DNA of 64,000 nt from Thioalkalivibrio sp. ALJT (GCF_000381825.1 NZ_KB907121.1:268001-332000), one strand, 5' to 3'; shown: positions 43,340-54,332, numbered from the stretch's first letter. The notes: generated by a model from the letters alone, not told the origin. Made by a program: numbers and translations.

Positions 43340-44680
43340 TCAGATGTCGAGCAGCATACGCGCCGGGTCCTCGATCGCGTCCTTGATCGCAACCAGAAAC
43401 TGGACCGCGTCAGCACCGTCGACCAGGCGGTGGTCGTAGGACAGGGCCACGTACATCATCGGCCGGATCACCACCTCGCCGTTCACGGCAACGGGGCGCT
43501 CCTTGATGGCATGCATGCCAAGGATCGCGCTCTGCGGCGGATTCAGGATAGGGGTCGAAAACAGGGAGCCGAATACCCCGCCGTTGGTGATGGTAAACGT
43601 GCCACCGCGCAGCTCGTCGATCTCCAGCTTGCCGTCGCGGGCGCGCTCGGCGAAATCCCGGATGCGCCGCTCGATCTCGGCAATCGAGGCATTGCCCGTG
43701 TCACGCAGCACCGGCACCACCAGACCGCGCGGAGACGATACGGCAATCCCGATATCGCTGTAGTGGTGGTAGACGATCTCCTCGCCGTCCAGCGCGGCAT
43801 TGATGATCGGGAAGCGCTCCAGCGCCCGCGTGGCCGCGGCCACGAACAGGCCCATGAAGCCGAGCTTGATGGCATGGCGTTTCTCGAAGCCGTCCTTGTA
43901 ACGACTGCGCAGGGCCATGGCCGCGGACATGTCCATCTCGTTGAAGGTGGTCAGCATCGCGGTGGACTGCTTGGCCTCCAGCAGACGGTCGGCAATGCGT
44001 GCGCGCAGTCGTGTCATCGGGACCCGCTCGATACGCCCGGCACGATCTGCCGCTTCGACCGGACGCGCGGCAGGCCGCACGGGGACCTCGGAGTCCTGCG
44101 TCGCCCCGGCCGCGCGGGTCCCGGATTCCGCCGTCCGCTGGTCGCGAACACGCTCCACGTCCTCGCGCTGGATACGGCCGCCTGCGCCAGTCCCCGTAAC
44201 CGCGTCGGCCTGGAGTCCGGCCTCCTGCAACAGGCGCCGCACGGACGGCGAAGGGGGCGGCGCACCGCCGGGATCGCCCGATACCGCACCAGCAGATGCG
44301 GGCTCGGGAACGGACGCAGCCGCGTCCCCCTCGCCGGCTGCGGGGGTATCGGAAGCCGGTTCTGCGGTCTGCGCCGAGGGCGTCTCTTGCGCCGCCGCCG
44401 CGGCGTTCGCATCCGTTGGCGCAGTGGCATCCGTGGCCGGGCCCAGATAGCCCAGCACGGTACTGGCCTGAACCACGTCACCCTCGCTGGCAGACAGTTC
44501 GGCCAGGGTCCCCGCAGCGGGTGCCGAAACCTCGAGGACGACCTTGTCGGTCTCCAGTTCGGCAATCAGTTCGTCGCGCTGAACGCTGTCACCCGCCTTC
44601 TTGTACAAGGCGACCACGGTCGCATCGGCGACCGACTCGGGGAGTTCCGGGACCTGGATCGGGGTGAGGTCGGATGCCAT
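43340..44680 (-). CDS. sucB: 2-oxoglutarate dehydrogenase E2 (dihydrolipoyl succinyltransferase)
   Basis: TCA-cycle core subunit of 446 residues. The lipoyl domain carries K46 ([12 protein letters not shown]) and is followed by a long Ala/Pro/Thr linker. The peripheral-subunit-binding domain starts [13 protein letters not shown]. The catalytic domain has H417 and D421 in SYDHRLVDG. Ribosome site AAGGAAG. It lies 42 bases after sucA. Some autotrophs lack this complex, so its presence hints that the organism can run a complete TCA cycle or that the complex serves biosynthesis. E3 is not in the window. Confidence 0.96.
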   Translation of the reverse strand: MASDLTPIQVPELPESVADATVVALYKKAGDSVQRDELIAELETDKVVLEVSAPAAGTLAELSASEGDVVQASTVLGYLGPATDATAPTDANAAAAAQETPSAQTAEPASDTPAAGEGDAAASVPEPASAGAVSGDPGGAPPPSPSVRRLLQEAGLQADAVTGTGAGGRIQREDVERVRDQRTAESGTRAAGATQDSEVPVRPAARPVEAADRAGRIERVPMTRLRARIADRLLEAKQSTAMLTTFNEMDMSAAMALRSRYKDGFEKRHAIKLGFMGLFVAAATRALERFPIINAALDGEEIVYHHYSDIGIAVSSPRGLVVPVLRDTGNASIAEIERRIRDFAERARDGKLEIDELRGGTFTITNGGVFGSLFSTPILNPPQSAILGMHAIKERPVAVNGEVVIRPMMYVALSYDHRLVDGADAVQFLVAIKDAIEDPARMLLDI

Positions 44681-44722
44681 TTCGCTTCCTTGTGCTGTTC
44701 TGCGGATTGCGCGGGTTCGGGG

Positions 44723-47533
44723 TCAGAGGGTCGGGTGCGGGGTGTCGCGCGAGGTCAGGGGACCGAACGCTCGTTCCAGCAGATCGCGCTGCTGGAGCTT
44801 GTGCACCTCGGGGTAACCGACAGCGGGCGCCGCGGCCGGTGGCCGCGCCACGGCATGCAGGGTCTGTCCGCGCACGGCGAGCAACGGATTGATCCGCGGG
44901 GCGACAAAGGCCAGATACCCCTGATTCTCCGGCTCGTCCTGGACCCAGACAAACGCGTCCGCCTGCGGATAGCGGCCGAGCAGCTCGGCAAGCCGGGCCT
45001 CCGGGAACGGGTAGCACTGTTCCAGGCGCAGGATCGCGGTATCGAAATGCTCGCCCGTGGCCTGCTCCGCGACCAGATCGTAATAGATACGGCCGCTGGT
45101 GAGCAGTACGCGCCGCACCTTGTCCGGCTCGCTGATGGCCGCATCGTCGATGACCGTCTGGTACTGGCCGGAGGCCAGCGCATCGAGACCGGAGACGGCC
45201 GCCTTGTGCCGCAGCAGGCTCTTGGGGGTCATCACGATCAGCGGCTTGCGATAGGGCCGCAGCATCTGCCGCCGCAGCAGGTGGAACATCTGCGCCGGCG
45301 TGGTCGGCACGCAGACCTGCATGTTCTCCTGCGCCGCCAGCTGCAGGAAGCGCTCCGGGCGGGCCGAGGAATGCTCCGGCCCCTGACCCTCGTAGCCATG
45401 CGGCAGCAACAGGGTCAGGCCGCACAGCCGACCCCACTTCTGCTCGCCGGAGGAGATGAACTGGTCGATCACCACCTGGGCACCATTCACGAAGTCGCCG
45501 AACTGCGCCTCCCAGATCACCAGCGCCTCGGGGGCCGCGGTGGCGTAGCCGTATTCGAAGGCGAGCACGCCTTCCTCGGACAGCAACGAATCAATGACCA
45601 GAAAACGCGGATGATCCGGGTCCAGGCGCCGCAGCGGCACGATGGCCTTTCCGGTCTCCTGATCGTGCAGCACCGCATGACGGTGGAAGAAAGTGCCGCG
45701 ACTGGAGTCCTGCCCGGACAAACGAATGCGGTAACCGTCCTGAATCAGCGCGCCATAGGCCAGGGTCTCGGCCGCACCCCAGTCCAGCGGCTGTTCGCCC
45801 CGGGCCATGGCGACGCGGGCCTCCAGGATCTTCTGCACCCGCGCGTTGGGACGAAAGCCCTCCGGCGGCGTGGACAGTTGCTCGAGGATCCGCGCCAGGC
45901 GCTCGGCAGGGGCGCCGGTCTCCACGTCCTGGTCCCAGGTCTGGTTCAGGTAGGGACCCCAGTTGGTGGAGGACCCGGTATAGCCGTTGCGCTCGCGCAG
46001 CAGGGACCGGGCCACCGGCTTGCCGGCGTCGAGACGCTCGCGATAGGCATCCACTGCCTGGTCCTGGGCCTGTGCACTGGTCAGGCCGGCGTGCATCAGT
46101 CGCTCTGCGTAGCGTTCGCGGGTGGTCGGAATATCCCGAATGCGGTGATACATACGCGGCTGGGTCGCAGCCGGCTCGTCGGCCTCGTTGTGCCCCTGGC
46201 GGCGATAGCAAACCAGGTCGATCACCACGTCCTTGCCGAAACGCATGCGGTAATCCAGGGCAACCTGGGTAACAAACACCACCGCTTCGGGGTCGTCGCC
46301 ATTCACGTGCAGGATGGGCGCATTCACCATCTTGGCGACATCGGTCGCGTAATGAGTGGAACGCGCGTCCTTGAGCGTGGAAGTAGTAAATCCGATCTGG
46401 TTGTTCACCACCACGTGTACCGTGCCCTTGGTGGAGAAGCCCCGGGTCTGGGACATGTTCAGGGTCTCCATGACCACACCCTGCCCGGCAAACGCGGCAT
46501 CACCGTGGATCACCACCGGCATCACGCGAGCGCCCTTGCGGTCGCCGATGCGCACCTGGCGGGCGCGCACCGAACCCTTGACCACCGGTGTCACGATCTC
46601 CAGATGCGACGGGTTGAAGGCCAGCGCCAGGTGCAGCGCGCCGCCGGGTGTCGCGATATCGGACGAGAAGCCCAGGTGGTATTTCACGTCGCCGGTGCCG
46701 CGGTCGTCACGCGGGCGGCCCTCGAACTCCTCTGCCAGGGCCTCCGGCGACTTGCCAAACAGATTGACCAGTACGTTCAGGCGCCCGCGATGGGCCATGC
46801 CGACGACGATCTCCTTCAGGCCCCGGGCACCTCCCCGCTGGACCAGGGCGTTCAGCAGCGGGATCAGGCTCTCCGCCCCCTCCAGCGAGAAACGTTTCTG
46901 ACCAACATAACGCCTGTGCAGATAGCGCTCCAGGCCCTCGGCTGCCGTCAGCCGCTCGAGGATGGCCAGGCGCGTATCACGGTCGAATCCGAAATGCCCG
47001 TGTGCCGATTCCAGGCGTTCCTGCAGCCAGCGTTTTTCGTCGGTCGCCGTCAGGTGCATGTACTCGGCACCGACACTGGCACAGTAAGTCTCGCGCAGGA
47101 CACGCTCGATGGTATCCAGCGAGACCCGGCCTTCAATGAACAGGGAACCGGGATCGAAGGTGACATCCGCGCCGACCCGGTCCAGGCCGTGATGCTCGCG
47201 GCTCAGCTCGCGCGGCGGTTCCGGCGCCTCGCGCTCCAGCGGGTCGAGGCGGGCACCGAAGTGACCGAGATAGCGGTAGGCATTGATGAACTGAAGTACC
47301 CGGATCTGCAGCTGTTCGTGTGCGAGGTCCGGGCGGTCCGTGGAACGCCGGCGCCGCTCCGGACGCGGCGCGCCCTCGAGGGAACGAAAGTAGTCGGCCC
47401 AGGCCGGCGGGACCGAATCCGGGTCCGCCTGGTAGCGCTCCAGGAGGGCCTCGGCGAAGGCCAGGTTGTCCGGGTGCAGTTCCTGCCCGGATACGGGGCT
47501 GTCCAGCCGATGCCGGGATGGCATGTCGTTCAT
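44723..47533 (-). CDS. sucA: 2-oxoglutarate dehydrogenase E1
   Basis: Thiamine diphosphate decarboxylase of 936 residues, the usual size. The N-terminal E2-interacting segment is SVPPAWADYFRSLEG. It carries the E1 motifs KEIVVGMAHRGRLNVL and GDAAFAGQGVVMETLNMSQ, then HYATDVAKMVNAPILHVNGDDPE. The start at 47533 gives MNDMPSRHRLDSPVSG with GGGAAG upstream; open frame continues further upstream but is unlikely to be coding. It is divergent from uvrD and co-transcribed with sucB. Confidence 0.96.
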   Translation of the reverse strand: MNDMPSRHRLDSPVSGQELHPDNLAFAEALLERYQADPDSVPPAWADYFRSLEGAPRPERRRRSTDRPDLAHEQLQIRVLQFINAYRYLGHFGARLDPLEREAPEPPRELSREHHGLDRVGADVTFDPGSLFIEGRVSLDTIERVLRETYCASVGAEYMHLTATDEKRWLQERLESAHGHFGFDRDTRLAILERLTAAEGLERYLHRRYVGQKRFSLEGAESLIPLLNALVQRGGARGLKEIVVGMAHRGRLNVLVNLFGKSPEALAEEFEGRPRDDRGTGDVKYHLGFSSDIATPGGALHLALAFNPSHLEIVTPVVKGSVRARQVRIGDRKGARVMPVVIHGDAAFAGQGVVMETLNMSQTRGFSTKGTVHVVVNNQIGFTTSTLKDARSTHYATDVAKMVNAPILHVNGDDPEAVVFVTQVALDYRMRFGKDVVIDLVCYRRQGHNEADEPAATQPRMYHRIRDIPTTRERYAERLMHAGLTSAQAQDQAVDAYRERLDAGKPVARSLLRERNGYTGSSTNWGPYLNQTWDQDVETGAPAERLARILEQLSTPPEGFRPNARVQKILEARVAMARGEQPLDWGAAETLAYGALIQDGYRIRLSGQDSSRGTFFHRHAVLHDQETGKAIVPLRRLDPDHPRFLVIDSLLSEEGVLAFEYGYATAAPEALVIWEAQFGDFVNGAQVVIDQFISSGEQKWGRLCGLTLLLPHGYEGQGPEHSSARPERFLQLAAQENMQVCVPTTPAQMFHLLRRQMLRPYRKPLIVMTPKSLLRHKAAVSGLDALASGQYQTVIDDAAISEPDKVRRVLLTSGRIYYDLVAEQATGEHFDTAILRLEQCYPFPEARLAELLGRYPQADAFVWVQDEPENQGYLAFVAPRINPLLAVRGQTLHAVARPPAAAPAVGYPEVHKLQQRDLLERAFGPLTSRDTPHPTL

Positions 47534-47717
47534 TCGCGGTCTTCCCATTCCTGATGCGCCTACCCTTGAGACTCCGTCAGCACGCGAGGTTCCTCGGACT
47601 GCGCCCTGGCGCCCGGACACAGACGCCCTTCGAGAGTAGCGCGTTTGTACCGGCAAGGGCACACACGGGCGCCATGCGGAACGTGCGCTTCGGGCCCGGT
47701 TTCCCTACCATTCGCGC

Positions 47718-49922
47718 ATGGATGTCTCCGCCCTGCTCGATTCCCTGAACCCGGCCCAGCGCGAGGCCGTGGCCGCCCCGCCGCAACCCCTGCTGGTGCT
47801 GGCCGGCGCCGGCTCCGGCAAGACCCGCGTGCTGGTGCACCGTATCGCCTGGCTGATCGGCGTGGAGGGCGTGGCCCCGCACAGCCTGCTGGCGGTTACC
47901 TTTACCAACAAGGCGGCGGCCGAGATGCGCGGGCGCATCGAGGCGCTGCTGGGCCACCCGGCCAGCGGGCTGTGGGTCGGCACCTTCCACGGCCTCGCCC
48001 ACCGCCTGCTGCGCCAGCACTGGCAGGACGCGAAGCTGCCGCAGAGCTTCCAGATCCTCGACTCCGATGACCAGCTGCGCATGGTCAAGCGCGTGCTGCG
48101 CGGCCTCGAGCTGGACGAGGCGCGCTGGCCTCCGAAGCAGGCGCAGTGGTACATCAACGCGCGCAAGGACGAGGGCTCGCGCCCGGAACACCTGCCGGAT
48201 ACCGGCGACCCGGTCGCGCGCCAGTGGGTGCGCATCTACACCACTTACCAGCAGGCCTGCGAGCGTGCCGGGGTGGTGGACTTCGCCGAGCTGATGCTGC
48301 GCTCGCTGGAGCTGCTGCGCGACAACAAGGCCCTGCTGGAACACTACCGCGCGCGCTTTCGCCATGTGCTGGTTGACGAATTCCAGGACACCAACGACAT
48401 CCAGTACGCCTGGCTGCGCCTGCTGGCCGGCAAAAGCCCCGTGTTCGCGGTGGGTGACGACGACCAGTCCATTTACGGCTGGCGCGGCGCGAAGATCGAG
48501 AACATCCAGCATTTCCAGCAGGACTACCCGGGCACGCAGGTGGTGCGCCTGGAGCAGAACTACCGCTCCAGCGCCAACATCCTGAACGCGGCCAACGCGC
48601 TGATCCGCCACAACGCCGGGCGGCTCGGCAAGGAGCTCTGGACCGAGGGCCACGAAGGTGCCCCGGTACGCCTGTACACCGCACTGAACGAGCAGGAGGA
48701 GGCGCGCTTCATCGCCGAGACCATCGCCCGCCATGTGGACCAGGGCGGGCTGTATCGCGAGTGCGCGGTGCTCTACCGCTCCAACGCCCAGTCGCGGGTG
48801 CTGGAGGAGACCTTCATCGGCCGGCGTATGCCCTATCGCGTCTACGGCGGCCTGCGCTTCTTCGAGCGCCAGGAGATCCGCGATGCCCTGGCCTACCTCC
48901 GCCTGGCCGGCAACGGCGATGACGACGCCGCTTTCCTGCGCGTGGTCAACCAGCCGCCGCGCGGGATCGGCGAAAAGACCCTGGAGGGCCTGCGTCAGAC
49001 GGCCCAGGCAACAGGCACCAGCCTGCTGAAGGCAGCCGTACATGCGATCGACTCCGACGCCCTGCCCGGGCGCGCGCGCAACGCGGTCGCCGGGTTCGTG
49101 CAACTGGTCCGCACCCTGCAGCAGGAGCTGCCGCGCCAGCCGCTGGCCGATCAGGTGGAGCAGGCGATCGAGCGGGCGCAGCTGCGCGAGCACTACAAGA
49201 AGGAGAAGGGCGAGCGCGGCGAGGCGCGCCTGGAGAACCTGGACGAACTGGTGGGGGCGGCGCGCGCCTTTGACATGGATTCCACCGCCGAGGGCGAGGA
49301 TGAAGGCGACAACCGCCTGACCGAATTCCTCGCCCACGCGGCGCTGGAGGCCGGCGAGGGTGCGGCCGACCCGCACGAGGACGCGGTGCAGATGATGACC
49401 CTGCACTCGGCCAAGGGCCTTGAGTTCCCGCTGGTCTTCCTGACCGGTCTGGAAGAGGGGCTGTTCCCCAACTCGCGCTCGCTGGAGGAGCCGGGCCGGC
49501 TGGAAGAGGAGCGCCGTCTGGCCTACGTCGGCATGACCCGTGCGGAGCAGGAGCTGTACCTGATCCACGCCGAGACCCGACGCCTGTACGGCCGCGAGTC
49601 CTACAACGTGGCCTCGCGGTTTATCAACGAGATCCCGGAAGGCGCGCTGGAGGTGCTGCGCCCGCAGGCGTCGCCGTTTGGTGCCGGGCGCTTTGCCGCC
49701 GCGCGCCAGAAGACCGCGGGATTCGGGACCATGGACGCACGAGCGGCCGAGGCCTCCGCTGCGGGCCTGTCCATTGGCGCCCGCGTACACCATGCGAAGT
49801 TCGGCGAGGGCCTGGTCACGCAGTTCGAGGGTTCCGGCAACTCGGCCCGGGTGCAGGTGAACTTCGCCCACGCCGGCTCCAAATGGCTCGTACTCGGCTT
49901 CGCCAAACTGGAAGTCCTGTAG
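47718..49922 (+). CDS. uvrD: DNA helicase II (UvrD)
   Basis: 3'-5' superfamily 1 helicase of 734 residues in nucleotide-excision and mismatch repair. Q motif LNPAQREAV, Walker A AGAGSGKT (29-36), motif Ia VTFTNKAAAEMRGRI, Walker B VDEFQDTND, motif III GDDDQSIYGWRGA, motif IV RLEQNYRSS, motif V LHSAKGLEFPLVFLTG and motif VI RRLAYVGMTRAE are all present. The C-terminal Tudor-like domain (GARVHHAKFGEGLVTQFEG) favours UvrD over Rep. It is divergent from sucA. Confidence 0.96.
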   Translation: MDVSALLDSLNPAQREAVAAPPQPLLVLAGAGSGKTRVLVHRIAWLIGVEGVAPHSLLAVTFTNKAAAEMRGRIEALLGHPASGLWVGTFHGLAHRLLRQHWQDAKLPQSFQILDSDDQLRMVKRVLRGLELDEARWPPKQAQWYINARKDEGSRPEHLPDTGDPVARQWVRIYTTYQQACERAGVVDFAELMLRSLELLRDNKALLEHYRARFRHVLVDEFQDTNDIQYAWLRLLAGKSPVFAVGDDDQSIYGWRGAKIENIQHFQQDYPGTQVVRLEQNYRSSANILNAANALIRHNAGRLGKELWTEGHEGAPVRLYTALNEQEEARFIAETIARHVDQGGLYRECAVLYRSNAQSRVLEETFIGRRMPYRVYGGLRFFERQEIRDALAYLRLAGNGDDDAAFLRVVNQPPRGIGEKTLEGLRQTAQATGTSLLKAAVHAIDSDALPGRARNAVAGFVQLVRTLQQELPRQPLADQVEQAIERAQLREHYKKEKGERGEARLENLDELVGAARAFDMDSTAEGEDEGDNRLTEFLAHAALEAGEGAADPHEDAVQMMTLHSAKGLEFPLVFLTGLEEGLFPNSRSLEEPGRLEEERRLAYVGMTRAEQELYLIHAETRRLYGRESYNVASRFINEIPEGALEVLRPQASPFGAGRFAAARQKTAGFGTMDARAAEASAAGLSIGARVHHAKFGEGLVTQFEGSGNSARVQVNFAHAGSKWLVLGFAKLEVL

Positions 49923-50146
49923 TGCACTGATCAGGGTGGAGAACCACCCCGCAAAGAGACGGATACAGCACAGAGGGCCCGCAGGGCACCTGCTGCAAAG
50001 GCTGCATGTGTTCGGACCCCGCCCTGCTCGCTCGGCAGGCAGCAACCGATGCAGGCTTCACCCGGGAGAACGGCTTCGCTCCGGCCGGGAGGACAGGACC
50101 GCCCCCTGCCCCGCCTGCGTGCCTTCCGGCGCCTCCTGGTGATACG

Positions 50147-50170
50147 AAAAAGCCCCGCCGAGGCGGGGCT
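50147..50170 (-). terminator. Terminator of the DsrE-family gene
   Basis: On the minus strand AGCCCCGCC and its complement flank a two-base centre and are followed by TTTTT, 25 bases after the stop of the gene at 50195. The rest of the 49923-50146 gap shows no feature I can name. Confidence 0.9.
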
Positions 50171-50194
50171 CACGATGGCCGTCAGCAGGCTCGA

Positions 50195-50725
50195 TCACTC
50201 GATCTTGAGGTAGGCGAAGCCCTTTTCGTTTTGCAGCTCGGCGATCCGCACCACACCCGAGGGCACGAACTCGACGTGGTCATACACCTCTTCCTGATCC
50301 AGACCGATCTGCGAGCGCGTGATCTCGCACAGCTCCAGCTTCACTCCATGGGTGCTGGCCAGGCTCATCAGGCGACCACGCAGGGTATCGCGTTCATCCC
50401 TGAGCTCCGCATCGGCCGCGAACGGGGTATCGGCAAGATCATCATCCGTCAGGAACCGGATGCCGTGGGCGACGAACACGATGCGCACGTCCACGTCCAT
50501 GAACTCGTTCTGGTAATACGTCATCATGTTATTGATGCTGGTCAGCATCGCGGAGAAACGGCGCGGGTCGGCAAAATCAGCGTGATACACCACCCTGGCC
50601 TCCGGCTCGAAGGCCTTGGCCGCGGGCATGAAGGCCAGGCTGGCCAGTAGCAGCGCGGCCAGTAGCAGGCCGACCCCGGCACCGGTGGCATGGCGACGGG
50701 TATTGTCGGGGGATACGGGGAACAT
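50195..50725 (-). CDS. Exported DsrE-family protein
   Basis: Protein of 176 residues with a signal peptide (cleavage after AKA) and a perfect AAGGAGG ribosome site. The mature domain follows the DsrE/YchN fold: ARVVYHADFADPRRFSAMLTSINNMM, then VDVRIVFVAHGIRFL. The conserved cysteine is in KLELCEITRSQIGL, and the end FVPSGVVRIAELQNEKGFAYLKIE is typical. Cytoplasmic DsrE proteins relay sulfur during sulfur oxidation. The periplasmic form here could bind persulfide or metal. In a sulfur oxidiser that link is plausible but unproven. Confidence 0.85.
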   Translation of the reverse strand: MFPVSPDNTRRHATGAGVGLLLAALLLASLAFMPAAKAFEPEARVVYHADFADPRRFSAMLTSINNMMTYYQNEFMDVDVRIVFVAHGIRFLTDDDLADTPFAADAELRDERDTLRGRLMSLASTHGVKLELCEITRSQIGLDQEEVYDHVEFVPSGVVRIAELQNEKGFAYLKIE

Positions 50726-50854
50726 GAACGCCTCCTTGGGTCTTATGGGTCCTTGGATCTTGATCGGTATTTCCAGGGCAACACGGACTTGTGCCTCAGA
50801 ACAGTAGACGCATTGGACCGCCGCGACCATCCACCGCGACGGCATCCTTTTCGG

Positions 50855-50883
50855 TTGACCCGGCGCGCGCCCTTGGGTATGCT
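50855..50883 (+). promoter_or_regulatory. Sigma-70 promoter of rpsT
   Basis: TTGACC, a 17-base spacer, and TATGCT match the sigma-70 consensus well. Transcription should start near 50890, giving a leader of about 200 bases before the rpsT start codon. Confidence 0.7.
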
Positions 50884-50950
50884 CGCCGCCTTTTCCGGAA
50901 CTTTGGAGTCTGTCGAATCTGGGACGGATCTGCTGCACGTTCGGGACAGC

Positions 50951-51018
50951 GGCCCCTTTTCCGCTCTCTCTCGTTACATAGTCCCCACTATGCATCCCGA
51001 GAGACCGAAAAAAGGGCC
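50951..51018 (+). other. Long imperfect hairpin in the rpsT leader
   Basis: GGCCCCTTTTCCGCTCTCTC at 50951 pairs with GAGAGACCGAAAAAAGGGCC ending at 51018, about 20 base pairs with small mismatches and a 24-base loop. It lies within the predicted rpsT leader and could take part in control of S20 synthesis. A shared ACCCGACAGGCT motif follows at about 51054-51065. Confidence 0.5.
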
Positions 51019-51092
51019 TCGCTCTCCCATCACGCTCGCGGCGACCGCCCAAACCCGACAGGCTCCTAGCGAATCTACGCGAGGGAAGTACT

Positions 51093-51362
51093 TTGGCGAA
51101 TATTGCTTCTGCCCGTAAGCGGGCCCGTCAGGCGGTCAAGAACCGCGCTCACAACATGGCGCTGCGCTCCCGTTTCCGCTCGGCCCTGAAGGCCGTTCTG
51201 AAGCCGCTGCACAAGGGCGACGCCCAGGCGGCCGCAGAGGCCTACAAGTCGGCCGTGCCCGTGATCGACAAGACCGTGAGCAAGGGCTTGATCCACAAGA
51301 ACAAGGCGGCCCGCCACAAGAGCCGCCTGAACGCCCGCATCCGCGCCGCAGCCCAGGGCTAG
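51093..51362 (+). CDS. rpsT: Small ribosomal subunit protein bS20
   Basis: Primary 16S rRNA-binding protein of 89 residues, basic throughout ([21 protein letters not shown]...[14 protein letters not shown]). It begins with TTG, preceded by GAGGGA. The E. coli gene also uses UUG, which limits translation and permits feedback control by S20. The long structured leader upstream and a strong terminator downstream make it a single-gene transcript. Confidence 0.97.
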   Translation: MANIASARKRARQAVKNRAHNMALRSRFRSALKAVLKPLHKGDAQAAAEAYKSAVPVIDKTVSKGLIHKNKAARHKSRLNARIRAAAQG

Positions 51363-51414
51363 GCCCGGGCTTCCGGGCCGGTCTCGCGCCGGCCCTGGAT
51401 CAAGTGATTCGCGA

Positions 51415-51446
51415 AGCCGCGCCCCGGAACCGGGGCGCGGCTTTTT
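51415..51446 (+). terminator. Terminator of rpsT
   Basis: A perfect 13-bp stem (AGCCGCGCCCCGG and complement) with a two-base centre, then TTTT. A second hairpin (GGCCCGG-CTT-CCGGGCC type, 51362-51379) directly follows the stop codon. Confidence 0.93.
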
Positions 51447-51529
51447 GCGTGGCCCGCTTCAAGCAGGCACTGCATAACACCGCCCCGGCCTGCGCCGCCG
51501 CACGCCAGCGCAGGCCCCGTGTTTGGTAT

Positions 51530-53239
51530 TCAGGGCTGGATGACCCGCGCCGCGCCCTCGCCACGCGGATCGGACGCTGCCTCCAGACGGCCACTATCCA
51601 GCCTCCAGAGGATCGCGTGCATGTCGCCGAACGGCCGCACCTGCGGGGCCAGCTGATGCCCGCGCGCCACCAGCTGGCCCCGGAGTTCGGCGTCAAAGGC
51701 GCCGGTCTCGTGCTCCACCCGGTCCGGCAGGTATTGATGGTGATAGCGCGGCGCTGCAACCACCGCCTCGATGCCCTGCCCCTCAAGCACCCCGAGGATG
51801 CCGTGCAGCACCATGGTGATAATGCGGCTGCCCCCCGGTGTGCCCAGGATCGCCACTCGCTCGCCCGTGTCGACAAAGGTCGGACTCATGCTCGACAACG
51901 GGCGGCGCCGGGGAGCGATGGCGTTGGCCTCGAACCCTACCAGCCCGTACGCATTCGGCTCACCCGGCCTGGCCGAGAAGTCATCCATCTCGTTGTTCAG
52001 CAGCACGCCGGTTCCAGGCACCACGTAGCCGGAGCCGAACGGGTAATTGAGCGTGAGCGTGGCCGCGACGCGATTGCCGTCGGCATCGATCACCGAGAAA
52101 TGCGTAGTCTGCCGGCTTTCCTGTGCTGAAACCCCGGTCCGCGGGGCTTCCGGGTCCACCGACAGCGGCAGGTAACGGCTGGGAGTGGCCGTGTCCGGAT
52201 GAATCGTGGCCCGCAGTCCGGCCGCGTAGTCGCGCGACAACAGGCGCTCCAGCGGCATGCCGACATGATCCGGATCACCCAGATACTCGGCGCGGTCACG
52301 ATACGCGCGGCGCATGGCCTCGATGGTCAGGTGCGCGCGCATGTCCGGTGCGAGCGCGTCGAGGTCGTAGAAGGAAAGGATGTTCAGGATCTGGCCCAGC
52401 GCCACCCCCCCGGAGGATGGCGGCGACGCCGTGGTGATCTCGGCCCCGCGATAGTCCAGCCGCACCGGGTCACGCTCGACGACTTCGTAACCGGCGAGGT
52501 CCTCCAGCGCCCAGATGCCGCCCGCCGCGCGCACGCCGGCGACCAGCTGCTCGGCCAGCGCGCCGGCATAGAACCCGTCCCGACCCCTCTCCGCCAGGCG
52601 CTGCAGGGTGGCAGCCAGGTCCGGCTGGCGCAGGGTCGCGCCTTCTTCCGGCAGGCGGCCGTCAACCAGGTAGATATCGCGCGCGTCAGCCCCGTCGCGC
52701 AGGGCCTGGTGGCGGAAACCCGCCATCTGCAGGTAGCGGCCGCTGACCGCCACGCCGTCCTCGGCCAGACGGATCGCCGGGGCCAGGTTGTCCGCAAGCG
52801 ACAACCGCCCATAATGCGCGGCAATGTGATCCATGCCGGCCGGCATGCCCGGGATGCCGGCCGCGAGGACTCCATCGAGCGAGAGCCCGTCGATCACCTC
52901 GCCATCCGCATCCAGATACATGTCGCGATCGGCCGCGGCCGGCGCCGTCTCGCGGGCGTCCACCATCACGCTGCGCCGGGTCTCCGCCTCGTGCAGCAGG
53001 AAGAATCCGCCACCGCCTAACCCGGAGCCGTAGGGCTCGGCCACGGCAAGGGCCGCGGTAATCGCCACGGCGGCGTCAAAGGCATTGCCCCCGTCGCGCA
53101 ACACCTGCTCGCCCGCCTCGGTGGCAGCCGGATGGGCCGTTGCGATCGCATGCTGCCCGGGGCCGGCGACCGCCAGCGGCGCCGCCAGTGCCAGGACGGC
53201 AAGGAATGCACCGCGCAGCAAAGGCCGCTGCCAGTCCAT
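51530..53239 (-). CDS. ggt: Gamma-glutamyltransferase
   Basis: Periplasmic N-terminal nucleophile hydrolase of 569 residues that removes or transfers gamma-glutamyl groups, chiefly from glutathione. The signal peptide ends LAVAG. The autoprocessing site is QTTHFSVID, with T378 becoming the N-terminal nucleophile of the small subunit. Other landmarks are HPAATEAGEQVLRDGGNAFDAAVA and GLGGGGFF. The start was placed at 53239, eight bases after the ferredoxin stop, giving the signal peptide. It may recover cysteine and glutamate from glutathione. Confidence 0.94.
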   Translation of the reverse strand: MDWQRPLLRGAFLAVLALAAPLAVAGPGQHAIATAHPAATEAGEQVLRDGGNAFDAAVAITAALAVAEPYGSGLGGGGFFLLHEAETRRSVMVDARETAPAAADRDMYLDADGEVIDGLSLDGVLAAGIPGMPAGMDHIAAHYGRLSLADNLAPAIRLAEDGVAVSGRYLQMAGFRHQALRDGADARDIYLVDGRLPEEGATLRQPDLAATLQRLAERGRDGFYAGALAEQLVAGVRAAGGIWALEDLAGYEVVERDPVRLDYRGAEITTASPPSSGGVALGQILNILSFYDLDALAPDMRAHLTIEAMRRAYRDRAEYLGDPDHVGMPLERLLSRDYAAGLRATIHPDTATPSRYLPLSVDPEAPRTGVSAQESRQTTHFSVIDADGNRVAATLTLNYPFGSGYVVPGTGVLLNNEMDDFSARPGEPNAYGLVGFEANAIAPRRRPLSSMSPTFVDTGERVAILGTPGGSRIITMVLHGILGVLEGQGIEAVVAAPRYHHQYLPDRVEHETGAFDAELRGQLVARGHQLAPQVRPFGDMHAILWRLDSGRLEAASDPRGEGAARVIQP

Positions 53240-53247
53240 GCGGCGGC

Positions 53248-54089
<842 letters not shown>

Positions 54090-54107
54090 TCAATCAAGGA
54101 CTGCCCG

Positions 54108-54332
54108 ATGAGTGACGACTACCGCCCCCCGCTCGCCGACTACTGGGATCAGCTCGAATCCCGCTATGGTGGCGGCTTCAATTTCCACCAGATCTCGCGC
54201 GACGAACTCGCGCAACTGGTGGAACACCTGCGTCACGCGGTCAAGGAAGATCCGCAGGTCACGGACGTGGAAAAGCAGAATCTGGGCCTGGTGCTCAAGC
54301 ACGCCGAACAGACGCTGGCGAAGCGCCAGTAG
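54108..54332 (+). CDS. Small acidic hypothetical protein
   Basis: A 74-residue soluble protein with AAGGA upstream and codon use like its neighbours. It is mostly helical (DELAQLVEHLRHAVKEDPQVTDVEKQNLGLVLKHAEQTLAKRQ) after a Gly/aromatic start (YWDQLESRYGGGFNFHQ). I do not recognise a family. It is divergent from coaD. A GC hairpin without T-run (CCCGGCC/GGCCGGG, 54345-54363) follows. Confidence 0.7.
   Translation: MSDDYRPPLADYWDQLESRYGGGFNFHQISRDELAQLVEHLRHAVKEDPQVTDVEKQNLGLVLKHAEQTLAKRQ

Noticed and set aside
43430-47554. Very long open frame of 1374 codons on the plus strand
   Set aside because: It is the antisense shadow of sucB and sucA, which carry clear family motifs. High GC at third positions keeps the opposite strand open.
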